A stretch of DNA of 64,000 bases from a virus. Shown in pieces: positions 47,850 to 57,599 of this stretch. The notes under the pieces are model-generated. The model did not search any database. It was not told the origin of the DNA and was given only the letters and a program-made list of their open reading frames with translations. The translations under genes were made by a program, and so were the position numbers. The DNA lies in IMG/VR virus record IMGVR_UViG_3300018080_004265, positions 62,001-126,000 of that record; one strand, 5' to 3'. How positions within the stretch are numbered: position 1 is the first letter of the stretch; every line of letters starts with the position of its first letter.

Positions 47850-48628
47850 AAAATTATTTTGATTTATTAAAAAGAATTGATAAAAAAGGTAAGATCATTA
47901 CTACTCGTGGTCATAAGACGAAGGAATTGATTAATGAGCAATTAAAAGTTGATGATATTTGTTTATATTCAGTAGATAATGTTAGAGAAGATTATGATAT
48001 TCAAAAATATTTATTTGGTGAAATGTGTTGGTATCTTGCAGGAAATATATTAGTTGACGGGATATTACCATATTCTAAATTTTGGAAAAAAGTAGCGAAT
48101 AAAGATGGTACAGTTAATTCTAATTATGGATATCTTGTTTTTCATAAAGTGACTAAAAAGACAACACAATATAATTGGTGTTTAAAGTCTCTATTGAATG
48201 ATGAATATTCAAGACAAGCAGTTATTCTATATAACGATAAAGATTATTATTTTAAAGATAATAAAGATTTTGTATGTACTCAATTGCAACAATTTTTTAT
48301 TAGAGATAATAAATTAATCTCTATTGTTTATATTAGAAGTTCAGATTGTATTAGAGGAATAACATTTGATGTTCCATGGTGGAGATTAGTTCAAAAACAA
48401 TTATGTGCAGAATTAAAAAGTAAATATAAAAATCTAACGGAAGGAGATTTAATCATTAATTTTGGTAGCGTGCATTTTTATGAAGAACATTTTGATCTAG
48501 TAAAGAAAATGTTGCGCGGGAAGAAAAGATTCTATGAATTAGAATTAAGAAGTAAAATAATACTTGGCAAAGACCAAAAGTATTATGAAGACCATTATAA
48601 TGATTTTATAGCATTCAATGAGAAATAA
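47846..48628 (+). CDS. Thymidylate-synthase-family enzyme, dCMP hydroxymethylase candidate
   Basis: 260 residues with the ThyA-fold motifs: NSNYGYLVF near 91-99, SRQAVI near 122-127, Cys 144 in FVCTQLQQF, IRSSD at 163-167, and FGSVHFYEEH near the C-terminus. The residue that selects uracil in thymidylate synthase, Asn in LPFNI, is Asp here (ITFDV, Asp 175), the change seen in dCMP hydroxymethylases such as T4 gp42. That predicts hydroxymethylation of dCMP. Sequence similarity is weak overall, so activity is inferred. Confidence 0.7.
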   Translation: MKNYFDLLKRIDKKGKIITTRGHKTKELINEQLKVDDICLYSVDNVREDYDIQKYLFGEMCWYLAGNILVDGILPYSKFWKKVANKDGTVNSNYGYLVFHKVTKKTTQYNWCLKSLLNDEYSRQAVILYNDKDYYFKDNKDFVCTQLQQFFIRDNKLISIVYIRSSDCIRGITFDVPWWRLVQKQLCAELKSKYKNLTEGDLIINFGSVHFYEEHFDLVKKMLRGKKRFYELELRSKIILGKDQKYYEDHYNDFIAFNEK

Positions 48629-49061
48629 AGATAGATTATTCATGAACATTGCAAAAGAAATGCAGACGCAATCTACGTGTCTGCGCCGTTGGGTTGGTGC
48701 TGTACTCGTAAGAGATAATATTATATTATCTACTGGATATAATGGAACTCCAAGTAAATTAAACCATTGTAAAGATCATGGATGTCTTAGACAAAAATTA
48801 AAGATACCAAGTGGCAGTAAATCTGAATTATGTCGCGGGGTTCATGCTGAAATAAATGCTATCATTCAATGTGCGATTAAGCATACCAATCCACAAAATT
48901 CTGTGTTATATTGTACTACTCATCCATGTATATGGTGCGTGAAAACATTAATAAATGCCGGAGTAAAGGAAGTTGTTTATTTAGAAGAATATGATGATGA
49001 TCTTGCTAAAGAAATGTTAAAAGAAGCAGGGATAAAAGTAAGGAAATATAGCGATGAATGA
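48618..49061 (+). CDS. Deoxycytidylate (dCMP) deaminase
   Basis: 147 residues. HAE at 76-78 and PCIWC at 103-107 are the zinc and catalytic signatures of the deaminase family; GYNGTPSKLNHC is the usual N-terminal motif. It converts dCMP to dUMP, feeding dTMP synthesis. It overlaps the hydroxymethylase gene by 11 bases, grouping the two enzymes that compete for dCMP. Confidence 0.92.
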   Translation: MRNKDRLFMNIAKEMQTQSTCLRRWVGAVLVRDNIILSTGYNGTPSKLNHCKDHGCLRQKLKIPSGSKSELCRGVHAEINAIIQCAIKHTNPQNSVLYCTTHPCIWCVKTLINAGVKEVVYLEEYDDDLAKEMLKEAGIKVRKYSDE

Positions 49062-49650
49062 ACAATTAGAATTTGATATGTTACAAAATACTTCAGTTGA
49101 TATTATTGAAGAACCCAAATTAACTATTGAAGATATGTATAAATTTGGTAATGATGGAGAAAAGCAATTTTATAATTGTTTATCAGAAGATTTAAAAAAA
49201 ATTATTAGACCATATAATACAATTATTAAAACTAACCCAGATCTTGCTATGTTTTATAATAATCAACCATTAATATATATTGAAATTGAAACATTAAAAC
49301 GGGAACTTAGTGACCCATTTGATGTATTAGCGGATACAACAGCATTTAAATTAAGATGTTTTAAAAGAAGAGAATGGGAGTTAACTCAAAATCCTACTAA
49401 AACTTTTTATATTTGTCAAGATTTAATATCGAGATTTTTTCTTGGAATAAAAGCTATTCATATTATAGAAAATTGTAACATTTATACAGAAAAAGTAAAG
49501 AAATATAATGGGATGAAAGATACAGCATTTTATGATTTAAGAGGAGTACGGGATAAAATAATTTTTGATTCTTATAAACCAATAAATTTAGAAAAAGAAT
49601 TATTAAAAGAATATAATTTATTAATTGAAAAAATGAAGATAAAAATATGA
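49054..49650 (+). CDS. Possible PD-(D/E)XK-like nuclease upstream of Pol III
   Basis: 198 residues. NPDLAMFYNNQPLIYIEIE around 61-79 gives Asp 63 and Glu 77/79, a D-x(n)-ExE arrangement resembling some PD-(D/E)XK nucleases. The rest is helical and basic at the end. It overlaps the Pol III gene by 4 bases, so it may be a replication-associated nuclease. The assignment is tentative. Confidence 0.5.
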   Translation: MNEQLEFDMLQNTSVDIIEEPKLTIEDMYKFGNDGEKQFYNCLSEDLKKIIRPYNTIIKTNPDLAMFYNNQPLIYIEIETLKRELSDPFDVLADTTAFKLRCFKRREWELTQNPTKTFYICQDLISRFFLGIKAIHIIENCNIYTEKVKKYNGMKDTAFYDLRGVRDKIIFDSYKPINLEKELLKEYNLLIEKMKIKI

Positions 49651-52600
49651 ATAATTTTGTACATTTACATGTTCATACAGATTATAGTGTTTTAGATGGG
49701 GCTTCAAAATCTCAAGATTATGCTAAATTAGCAAAATATTATAATATGCCTGGTCTTGCAATAACAGATCATGGTAATTTAATGGGATGGATAAATCATT
49801 ATAATGTATGTAAAGAATATAATATAAAACCAATTTTTGGGGTTGAAGCATATATTTTAGAAAATCCAGAATTTTATGAAGATATAAATAAAAAAATAGC
49901 TAAAAAAGAACAAGAAAGTGAATCTCTTACCGGAACAGATAAAACAAAAGCTCGGGCAAAATTAAAAGAATTGAAAGCAAAAAAGAAAAATGAAGTTATT
50001 ATTAATCATATTGTTTTATTAGCAAAAAATATACAAGGATTTAAAAATATAATAAAGATCTCATCAGAAGCTTATTTAAATCGTGTATATAGAAAGCCTT
50101 TAACTACATATGATATTATAAGGCAAAATAAGGAAGGGATTATCCTGCTCACTGCCTGTGTCGCTGGCAGGCTACCACAATTAATATTAGCTGATGAATT
50201 TGATAAAGCTAATGAATATGTACAGAAATATAAGAAAGAATTTGGTGATGATTTTTATATAGAATTAGAACCAAATGATATAAAAGAACAATTTATTGTA
50301 AATAAAGAATTAGTTAAGATTGCTAATAATAATAATGTGCAATGTGTTATTACGAATGACTGTCATTATTCCGAAAAACAAGATTATGATATTCATAATA
50401 AACTATTATTATTGCAAACCAAAGCTACTGTTCAAGATATAGATGACGGCAAAGATGTTTTCCAATTTAGTACTCAAGGATTCTATTTAAAAAATTATGA
50501 CGATATTGTTGAGACAATGAAAACAAATCATTATGAAATTCATACAAATGATATTCTTAAAGCATGTGAAAATACTATTAAGATTTACGATAAAATTGAT
50601 CAAATTGATATAAAAAAAGAAAAAATATTTCCTAAATTTGAATGTGAAGATAGTATTGCTTTATTAAGAGAAGAATGTTTAAAAGGATGGAATAGAATAG
50701 AAAAACAAGAAGAAGTTAAAGATAATATTGAAGAATATCAAGAACGTTTGAAATATGAATTTGATATTATTAAAAAATTTGGATTTGCTGATTATTTTTT
50801 GATTGTACAAGATATTATTCAACAACATTATAAAGAAGGATATATTTGTGGTCCAGGTAGAGGATCTGTTGGTGGGTCATTAATCGCCTATTTATTGGGA
50901 ATTACAACAATTGATCCCATAAAATATGATTTATATTTTGAAAGATTTTTGAATCCACAAAGAATAAAAATTCCAGATATTGATATTGATTTTGAAAATA
51001 GAGATAAAGCGCAAGAATATATTCAAAATAAATATGGTAAAGAATATGTCGCTCCAATTGTTGCCTTACAAAGATTAAAAACTAGAAATCTTATAAGAGA
51101 TATTTCTAGAGTTTTAAATATTCCATTAAATGAAGCTGATCGAGTTGCTAAAGATTTTTATTCTAATGAAACTATTGAAGATGGATATGAGAGAAGTTGT
51201 AATACAATGGGTATAAAAGTAATAAAAGATTTTTTTGATAAATATCCAGATGTTAGAACTATAGCAAATAAATTATATGATCAAGTTCGCAATATTAGTA
51301 GACATGCTTCAGGAATTGTTGTGACTTCAGAGCCAATGTATAATCATATTCCAATGTTAGTTACAAATAATATGATATTAACTCAATGGGAAATGTCCGC
51401 TTTAGATCAAATTGGAGCTTTAAAAATTGATGTTCTTGGATTAAATAATTTGTCTATAATCCATAAAACAATTGATCTTATTAAAGAAAAAAGAAATATT
51501 GAAATTGATATAGATAATATTGATTTAGAAAACAAAGAATTATTAAATGAATTTTCACAAGGTAAAACACTGGGGATATTTCAATTTGAAAGTGAAGGAA
51601 TGGTTAATTTATTGAGATCAATAAAACCAAATTCATTTAATGATATTATTGCAGCAAATGCGCTTTATAGACCAGCTGCTTTAATATCTGGATTTGCATA
51701 TGAATATGGTAAAAGAAAACGTAGTGGTAAATTCGAAAATTATCATAAAGATTTTGATGAAATACTTTCACAAACACACGGTATATTGGTTTATCAAGAA
51801 CAATTTATGTATATTGTAAAACAAATTACAGGAATGAGTCTTGGCGAAGCGGATTTATTAAGAAGAGAATTAGATAGTGTTGCTGTTACTAAAGAAGAAA
51901 AAATAAAGAAAGCACGAAAAATTAATAAGATTAAAGATTTAATTATAGAAAAAGGATCGCAAAAAAAATATTCATTAGAGATGTTAGAAAAATTATGGAA
52001 AAGTTTAGAAGGTGTAGGACAATATGCATTTAATAAAAGTCACGCTACAGCTTATGCTAAAATTGCTATGCAAACTATGTATTTGAAATATTATTATCCA
52101 TTAGAATATTTTTCTGTATTATTATCAAGTTTAAAAAATGTTGATGATAAAAAGAAAGAAGAGAATAAAATAGAAAAAGCTGTTAAAGATTCTAAAAAAT
52201 ATAATATAGAAATACTTCCATTGGATGTACGTTATAGTAAAACGCATTTTGATATTCAAGATGATCGTCTTCGGTATTCTTTATCATTAATTAAAGGTAT
52301 CAGTGAAACTTCAGCAGATATTATTTCAAATAATCAAGATAAATTTACTAATTTTGTTGAGTTTTATAAAAATGTTATAGAATCAAATGCACGTATTATT
52401 AATAAAAGAGTTGTTGATGCTTTAATTTTATCTGGTGCTTGTGATAATATGCCAATAGGTTTAGATGGGTTTGTTCATCATAATCGAGCAGATATTCTTA
52501 ATTGTTATTATTATTTAAAAGGAGATGTAAATAAAAGTATATTTGATCAATATTATTTTAATAATAGAGATAAATTTAAAATTGATTACGATAAAAAAAA

Positions 52601-53045
52601 GAAAAGTTCTTTAAAACAAGTAGAAATATTGAGAGATGAATTAAATAATGCTGAAATGATAAATTTAGAGAATGAATATTGTGGATTTTTAACTTCTGTT
52701 GATTTATTTGATATAAATAATAGAAGAGAACGTATTAGAAAGATGGTAAATTATAGAACAAAATATTTATCTGATTTTACTCGAGATCAAGATAGTGGAT
52801 GTGCTATTGTCTATGTAGCTTCGAAACATGAAATGGAATCAAAAAAGAGTGGTGGCAGAAAAAAATATTATATTGTTTATGTATCAGATGAACACGGTAA
52901 TACAGCAAAATGTATGTTATTTGGTCAAGATAAACTTTTATATGAAACTTTACGGGTTGCTGATAGAATCTATATTTTACGGTTATCTTTTAACGCAGAA
53001 TACAATAATTTCAATATTAAGAAGCTTGAGGGAGAAATTGAATAA
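49647..53045 (+). CDS. dnaE: DNA polymerase III alpha subunit (DnaE-type)
   Basis: 1132 residues. The PHP domain opens with HLHVHTDYSVLDG (metal His residues 6-10) and continues AITDHGNLMG. The C-family polymerase core has GPGRGSVGGSLIAYLLG at about 406-422 and PDIDIDF at about 443-449, the catalytic acids. HASGIVV and LYRPAAL further on are family-typical. No 3'-5' exonuclease domain is fused, so proofreading would come from the PHP domain or the host. It is the replicative polymerase of this phage; sliding clamp and loader genes are not in the window. Confidence 0.96.
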   Translation: MNNFVHLHVHTDYSVLDGASKSQDYAKLAKYYNMPGLAITDHGNLMGWINHYNVCKEYNIKPIFGVEAYILENPEFYEDINKKIAKKEQESESLTGTDKTKARAKLKELKAKKKNEVIINHIVLLAKNIQGFKNIIKISSEAYLNRVYRKPLTTYDIIRQNKEGIILLTACVAGRLPQLILADEFDKANEYVQKYKKEFGDDFYIELEPNDIKEQFIVNKELVKIANNNNVQCVITNDCHYSEKQDYDIHNKLLLLQTKATVQDIDDGKDVFQFSTQGFYLKNYDDIVETMKTNHYEIHTNDILKACENTIKIYDKIDQIDIKKEKIFPKFECEDSIALLREECLKGWNRIEKQEEVKDNIEEYQERLKYEFDIIKKFGFADYFLIVQDIIQQHYKEGYICGPGRGSVGGSLIAYLLGITTIDPIKYDLYFERFLNPQRIKIPDIDIDFENRDKAQEYIQNKYGKEYVAPIVALQRLKTRNLIRDISRVLNIPLNEADRVAKDFYSNETIEDGYERSCNTMGIKVIKDFFDKYPDVRTIANKLYDQVRNISRHASGIVVTSEPMYNHIPMLVTNNMILTQWEMSALDQIGALKIDVLGLNNLSIIHKTIDLIKEKRNIEIDIDNIDLENKELLNEFSQGKTLGIFQFESEGMVNLLRSIKPNSFNDIIAANALYRPAALISGFAYEYGKRKRSGKFENYHKDFDEILSQTHGILVYQEQFMYIVKQITGMSLGEADLLRRELDSVAVTKEEKIKKARKINKIKDLIIEKGSQKKYSLEMLEKLWKSLEGVGQYAFNKSHATAYAKIAMQTMYLKYYYPLEYFSVLLSSLKNVDDKKKEENKIEKAVKDSKKYNIEILPLDVRYSKTHFDIQDDRLRYSLSLIKGISETSADIISNNQDKFTNFVEFYKNVIESNARIINKRVVDALILSGACDNMPIGLDGFVHHNRADILNCYYYLKGDVNKSIFDQYYFNNRDKFKIDYDKKKKSSLKQVEILRDELNNAEMINLENEYCGFLTSVDLFDINNRRERIRKMVNYRTKYLSDFTRDQDSGCAIVYVASKHEMESKKSGGRKKYYIVYVSDEHGNTAKCMLFGQDKLLYETLRVADRIYILRLSFNAEYNNFNIKKLEGEIE

Positions 53046-53102
53046 AATGGTATGTACTTTTGAGGGTATTTGTTATATAATTAGTGGTGAGGAGGGCGCA
53101 TA

Positions 53103-54092
53103 ATGTCTAAAAAATCTGATAAATTAAATTCAGCCTTAAAAGAAATTCGTAGTAAATATGGTGAAGATGTTATTCATAAAGGTAATGAAAAAGATTTTAA
53201 TGTGAGGTTTTTAAGTACAGGTATTGCCGCTTTAGATCAAATTATGAGTGGTGGTGTTGCTGAAGGTCGCATTCATGAATTTTATGGTGTTCCATCATCT
53301 GGGAAAAGTACCGTTTGTTTAAAGATAATAAAGAATGCTCAGGATTCTGGATATAATTGTGCATATATAGATTCTGAAAAAGCATATGATCCAACATGGG
53401 CAAAAACATTAGGTGTTGATACTGAAAATTTAATATATATTCCATTTAGTAAAGCAGAAAATGTATTTGATATAATTAGAACTCTTATAAAAACAAAAGA
53501 TGTAAAACTTATTATTGTTGATTCGGTTGCTGCATTAACTCCCCAAAAGGAATTAGAAAATGATATAGATAAACTCAGTGTCGCTGAAGTCGCTCGAATT
53601 ATCAGTAAAGGTTTGCGCATTATGAACACAGAGAATGAAGTTAATGGTACTACAACTATTTTTATTAATCAGCTAAGAAGCAAAATAGGAGTATTTTTTG
53701 GGTCTCCAGATGTAACTCCTGGTGGTAGAGCATTAGGATTTTATTCTACATCAAGAGTAAATTTTCGACGGGGTAAAGATATAAAAGAAAAAGACAATCC
53801 AATTGGATATACAATGCATTGTAGAGTAGAAAAAAATAAAGTTGGAATTCCTAAACTTTCTACAGAATTTCCTATAATGAATGATGGGCATATTGATAAG
53901 GAAGAAATGTTAGTTACTGTTGCTAGCACATTAGGTTATTGGGGAGAAAATATAAATCTTACAGGTAGAACATATACATATAAAGCAGAAAAAGTTGCCA
54001 GTAGTAAAGATGATTTTATAAAATATTTAAAAGCTAACCCAAAAGTATGCGAAGAAATGGAAAAAGATATTGTTACAAAAGCGAGGAAATAA
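53103..54092 (+). CDS. recA: RecA/UvsX-type recombinase
   Basis: 329 residues, ribosome site GAGGAGGG. Walker A GVPSSGKST at 62-70, LIIVDSVAALTP near 136-147 (Walker B), and INQLRSKIGVFFGSPDVTPGG (loop L2 region) near 190-210. It forms the recombination filament. Length is that of bacterial RecA without the long C-terminal domain. Confidence 0.95.
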   Translation: MSKKSDKLNSALKEIRSKYGEDVIHKGNEKDFNVRFLSTGIAALDQIMSGGVAEGRIHEFYGVPSSGKSTVCLKIIKNAQDSGYNCAYIDSEKAYDPTWAKTLGVDTENLIYIPFSKAENVFDIIRTLIKTKDVKLIIVDSVAALTPQKELENDIDKLSVAEVARIISKGLRIMNTENEVNGTTTIFINQLRSKIGVFFGSPDVTPGGRALGFYSTSRVNFRRGKDIKEKDNPIGYTMHCRVEKNKVGIPKLSTEFPIMNDGHIDKEEMLVTVASTLGYWGENINLTGRTYTYKAEKVASSKDDFIKYLKANPKVCEEMEKDIVTKARK

Positions 54093-54102
54093 TAAGTAAA
54101 TT

Positions 54103-54558
54103 ATGGGGGATATTGGTAGAGATTTTGAAAAAAAATGGTGTAAATTAACAGGATCAAAACCAACAATTGCTTCTGGAGCTTTTTGGTTTTCCAAAGAAGA
54201 TACTATTTGCGATAGATTTTTATACCAATGTAAAGCTACAAATGCTAATGGATATGTTTTAAAATATACTGATCTAAAGCAACTTATTAAACATTCAAAT
54301 AAAAAAGGATTAGATTGGGCTTTTGTAATTAGTTTTAAAAAATACGATAAAATTTATGTAATAGTTGATGCATATACTGTGAATTCTAGTAAAGAAGTTT
54401 GTTATATACAAGCAGAAAAAAGTAAAAAAATAAGATTAGATTTATTAGAAGAATTATGGATTGATGATATACAATTAGGAATAGAAATGAAAGAAATTGA
54501 TTGTGTAGTAATGAATTTCTTAGATTTTAAAAAGTTTTTGGAGGAAAATAATGGTTAA
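54103..54558 (+). CDS. Phage PD-(D/E)XK Holliday-junction nuclease candidate
   Basis: 151 residues. The pattern 'SGAFWFSKEDTICDRFLYQCKAT', then 'LKYTDLKQL' and 'AFVISF', matches phage and archaeal Hjc-like nucleases with D...Q/E-x-K active sites (Asp and Lys). The start lacks a Shine-Dalgarno sequence. It sits between RecA and a RecB-like nuclease, fitting a recombination role. Enzymatic activity is inferred. Confidence 0.6.
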   Translation: MGDIGRDFEKKWCKLTGSKPTIASGAFWFSKEDTICDRFLYQCKATNANGYVLKYTDLKQLIKHSNKKGLDWAFVISFKKYDKIYVIVDAYTVNSSKEVCYIQAEKSKKIRLDLLEELWIDDIQLGIEMKEIDCVVMNFLDFKKFLEENNG

Positions 54559-55372
54559 TATATTTGAAAAGCCAAAAGAAAGGTACTTAAGCATTTCACA
54601 AATTAATACTTATATGAGATGTCCTATGCAATGGAAATTTCGTTATATAGATGGACTTATAAAACCACCAAATTTCAATTTAGTTATTGGAAGTGCAGTT
54701 CATAAAGGAATTGAAACTAATTTTGAACAAAAAATAAAATCAAAAGAAGATTTAGCTATTGATGTTATTAAAGACGCGTATAGTGACGAATTTGAAAAAA
54801 GAAAAGTAGAAATTGAAGATAAAGAAGAAAAAACAAAAGAAGGTAAATCAAAAGATCTTGGGTATAAATTATCAGAATTACATCATCAGGAATTAGCTCC
54901 AAGAATTCAACCAAATTATGTTGAAAAAGAATTTTATTTTAAAATACCTAAAACAGAAATAAAAGATAACAAAATAAATAAGATTATAGAAATTGATATT
55001 CCATGGGCATTTAAAGGATATATTGATTTAATTGATGATTTGCATTATGTAATAGATAATAAAACATCTGGAAGAAAATATTCTGATGATTCAGCAGATG
55101 AAAGTTTACAGTTAATTGGATATTCTTATGCATATAAACAAGAATTTGGTCAATTACCACAAGGAATTAGATATGATGTATTGATAAAAACTAAAATTCC
55201 AGTAACACAACAAGTGTATGGAAAAATAAATCAAGATAAAATAAATCAATTTTTATTATCTACTTTTAATATATATAAAGCAATAACTTCAGGAATATTT
55301 TATCCTAGAAAGGGGACTGACTGCTCTTGGTGCGGTTATAAAGAAGAATGTTCAAAAACTAAAGTTTGGTAG
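54551..55372 (+). CDS. Cas4/RecB-family PD-(D/E)XK nuclease with Fe-S Cys
   Basis: 273 residues. Starts with LSISQINTYMRCPMQWKF (first Cys), AVHKGIE His, then GYIDLIDDLHYVIDNKTSG (Asp and Lys of PD-(D/E)XK), ESLQLIGYSYAYK (motif of RecB nucleases), and ends CSWCGYKEEC (three Cys). Four Cys plus the nuclease motifs is the Cas4/AddB-like iron-sulphur arrangement. Likely acts in end processing or recombination. Confidence 0.86.
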   Translation: MVNIFEKPKERYLSISQINTYMRCPMQWKFRYIDGLIKPPNFNLVIGSAVHKGIETNFEQKIKSKEDLAIDVIKDAYSDEFEKRKVEIEDKEEKTKEGKSKDLGYKLSELHHQELAPRIQPNYVEKEFYFKIPKTEIKDNKINKIIEIDIPWAFKGYIDLIDDLHYVIDNKTSGRKYSDDSADESLQLIGYSYAYKQEFGQLPQGIRYDVLIKTKIPVTQQVYGKINQDKINQFLLSTFNIYKAITSGIFYPRKGTDCSWCGYKEECSKTKVW

Positions 55373-55383
55373 GGGGAGATAAG

Positions 55384-56685
55384 ATGATTGACAATGCAAT
55401 GCAACTACTTGGAAGTCATTATACAGATGAACAAATAACATTTATAGGTGAATTGCGCAACAAGGGAAAAACATGGAATGAAGTCGCTCAACATTTTAAT
55501 AAAAAATATAAACAATTGGGTATTAAAACTTGTGATGCATTACGAAATGCTTATAAAAAATATAGCAATATTGATTTTAGCGATGATAGTTTTATACAAA
55601 ATGCTAAAACAACTTTTTTAACAAAAAAAAGAAATTCTCGATTAGTAAAAGAAAATAAAAAGATACTTGAACATATTATTACTTTGGATGATATTCGAGA
55701 GACATTTGATATTATATTAGATAAAATTGAATTTAAATTACATAGTCCAGTAAAATTCCCTAAAAGCAGCAAACCTATTGAAAGAACATTAGTAGCTCAT
55801 TTATCTGATACACATTATGGAAATAATGTTTCAAGCGGGGAATTAGGCGGATTAAATTCTTATAATAATGTTATTGCTGCCAGAAGAACAGCTTTATTTT
55901 TTCAAAATATAGCAAATTTTAAACCTCAATATAGGGATATTACAGATTTAGTTTTAATTCTTAATGGGGATCTTGGTGCGGGAATAATTCATAATCAAGA
56001 ACACGCTGTTGATCTAATGACGAGACAATTTGCAACAATATTATCGATTATAGGACAAGGAGTTACATATTTAGCGCAACATTTTAAAAAGATTACAGTA
56101 TATTGTACTCCAGATAATCATATGAGATTTCAACATAAACAAAGTAAAGATAGGTCAACAGTTCATAAATGGGATTCATTTGCTACAATGGCGCATGTTG
56201 CATTAAAAAGAGAATTTAATAATTATAAAAATATAAATTTTATTATACCAGAATCTCCATATGCTATTTTTGATATACAAGGACATAAAGCATTTGCGAC
56301 ACATGGGGATAATGTTTTTGAAGTTGGTAATGCAAGTAAAGTAATTAAAGTTGGTGATATTGCAAGTCAAGTAGATAAAATAAACAATAGTGATCTTTCA
56401 CAAAATAAGAAATTTGAATTATTTTTTATAGCACATGTTCATGCTCCAATGATTTTATTATTGGATAATGGTTCATATGTATATATTAATGGATGTTTAT
56501 CTGGATTAGATGCATTTGGTAATTCAATAGGTATTTTTGGGAATCATCCAACACAACAACTTATAGAAATTACTAAGGAACATATTGGCGATTGTAGATT
56601 AGTAAGAGTCAAAGAAGCTGATAATAATAAATCTTTAGATAAAATTATTACTATGGAAGAAGATTTATTTACAGAAAGGACGTGA
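55384..56685 (+). CDS. Calcineurin-like metallophosphoesterase with N-terminal HTH
   Basis: 433 residues from the ATG at 55384 after GGGGGAG; a TTG-started frame begins in the previous gene. Residues about 1-60 are a helix-turn-helix (WNEVAQHFNKKYKQLG). The catalytic domain has LVAHLSDTHYGNN, NGDLGAG, VYCTPDNHMRF, FATHGDNV and FIAHVHAPM, the metal-binding signatures of the calcineurin-like family. DNA-end or nucleotide phosphoesterase, similar in layout to phage proteins near recombination genes. Confidence 0.85.
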   Translation: MIDNAMQLLGSHYTDEQITFIGELRNKGKTWNEVAQHFNKKYKQLGIKTCDALRNAYKKYSNIDFSDDSFIQNAKTTFLTKKRNSRLVKENKKILEHIITLDDIRETFDIILDKIEFKLHSPVKFPKSSKPIERTLVAHLSDTHYGNNVSSGELGGLNSYNNVIAARRTALFFQNIANFKPQYRDITDLVLILNGDLGAGIIHNQEHAVDLMTRQFATILSIIGQGVTYLAQHFKKITVYCTPDNHMRFQHKQSKDRSTVHKWDSFATMAHVALKREFNNYKNINFIIPESPYAIFDIQGHKAFATHGDNVFEVGNASKVIKVGDIASQVDKINNSDLSQNKKFELFFIAHVHAPMILLLDNGSYVYINGCLSGLDAFGNSIGIFGNHPTQQLIEITKEHIGDCRLVRVKEADNNKSLDKIITMEEDLFTERT

Positions 56686-56688
56686 GAA

Positions 56689-57339
56689 ATGTTTAATATA
56701 AAGTACGGTGATAAAGTTGCTGAATATTGTACAGTTGATAAATGTAAAGCTTATCCATATATTGTTGCATTAAGTAATTTAGCAGAATTAAAAGGCGCTA
56801 TTAAATGCCCAAAACAATTTTGTGATAGAATGAAATTGGGTGTTATTACTTGCAGTAATTGTGGGAATACTGTACATGTATTTGAAGGGTATTATGATAA
56901 AGATAAATTTTATTGTTTTCGATGCGATAAAAAAGAAGAAGGTCCAAAAATAGAAGATAAAAAAGAAATTAATAATCAAACAATTGATGATAAAATGAAG
57001 ATATTAAAAGAATTTCTAGAAGATAAATCAAGCAAGTTTGTATTTGAAAATTACTTTTCTATTGATGAAAAACAACAAAAAATTGTTATACATAATCCAA
57101 TGAATACAAGTCATTTACCATTAGTATGGGATTTTACATATATGCAAATAACAGATACTTCAAAATTAAAGAAAGAAATGGGTGAGTTTTTTAAAAGTTT
57201 TTTTGATCAATTTAAAGAAGATAAATGTTCTGGATGTAAATTAGAAGAACATAAACATGCACATATGACATGTATTGATTGCTCACGAAATCCTTCAAGC
57301 GCTGCTATGATTAAAAAAGATAGGTTTGTTCCCTTATGA
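56689..57339 (+). CDS. Unrecognised zinc-binding protein
   Basis: 216 residues. Two Cys clusters: CSNCGN with CFRCDK (residues about 56-80), and CSGCKLEEH...HMTCIDCS near the C-terminus. The first Cys region also includes CTVDKCKAY and CPKQFC. Such repeated knuckles suggest a nucleic-acid-binding factor or a transcription regulator. No family recognised. Starts 3 bases after the preceding stop. Confidence 0.65.
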   Translation: MFNIKYGDKVAEYCTVDKCKAYPYIVALSNLAELKGAIKCPKQFCDRMKLGVITCSNCGNTVHVFEGYYDKDKFYCFRCDKKEEGPKIEDKKEINNQTIDDKMKILKEFLEDKSSKFVFENYFSIDEKQQKIVIHNPMNTSHLPLVWDFTYMQITDTSKLKKEMGEFFKSFFDQFKEDKCSGCKLEEHKHAHMTCIDCSRNPSSAAMIKKDRFVPL

Positions 57340-57599
57340 AGATAGAAGTATATTATGATAGCAATGATAAAGATTTTAAAAAACACGAGATAGAAGGATG
57401 TGATTTTGTATATATAGACTGTAGTTTAGAAAAAAATAAAAAAATTTTTAAAGAATATGTATTTAGAAAGGATAATTTACCTACTTATTATTTTTATTCT
57501 GAAGATAAATTAAGGAATCAATTTAAAACAAAATATATTGCATATGGTTATTATTTAACTAATAGAGAAATAAAAAGGCTGGTGAAAAAGTATGAGTAA
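57336..57599 (+). CDS. Unrecognised small protein
   Basis: 87 residues, ATGA overlap with the previous gene. Tyr/Lys/Asp-rich, predicted mixed alpha/beta. Not recognised. Overlaps the following gene by 8 bases. Confidence 0.6.
   Translation: MKIEVYYDSNDKDFKKHEIEGCDFVYIDCSLEKNKKIFKEYVFRKDNLPTYYFYSEDKLRNQFKTKYIAYGYYLTNREIKRLVKKYE

Noticed and set aside
53047-53103. 18-residue frame between the Pol III and recA genes
   Set aside because: No close ribosome site, no homologue recognised and it consists of the recA leader; too weak to list as a gene.
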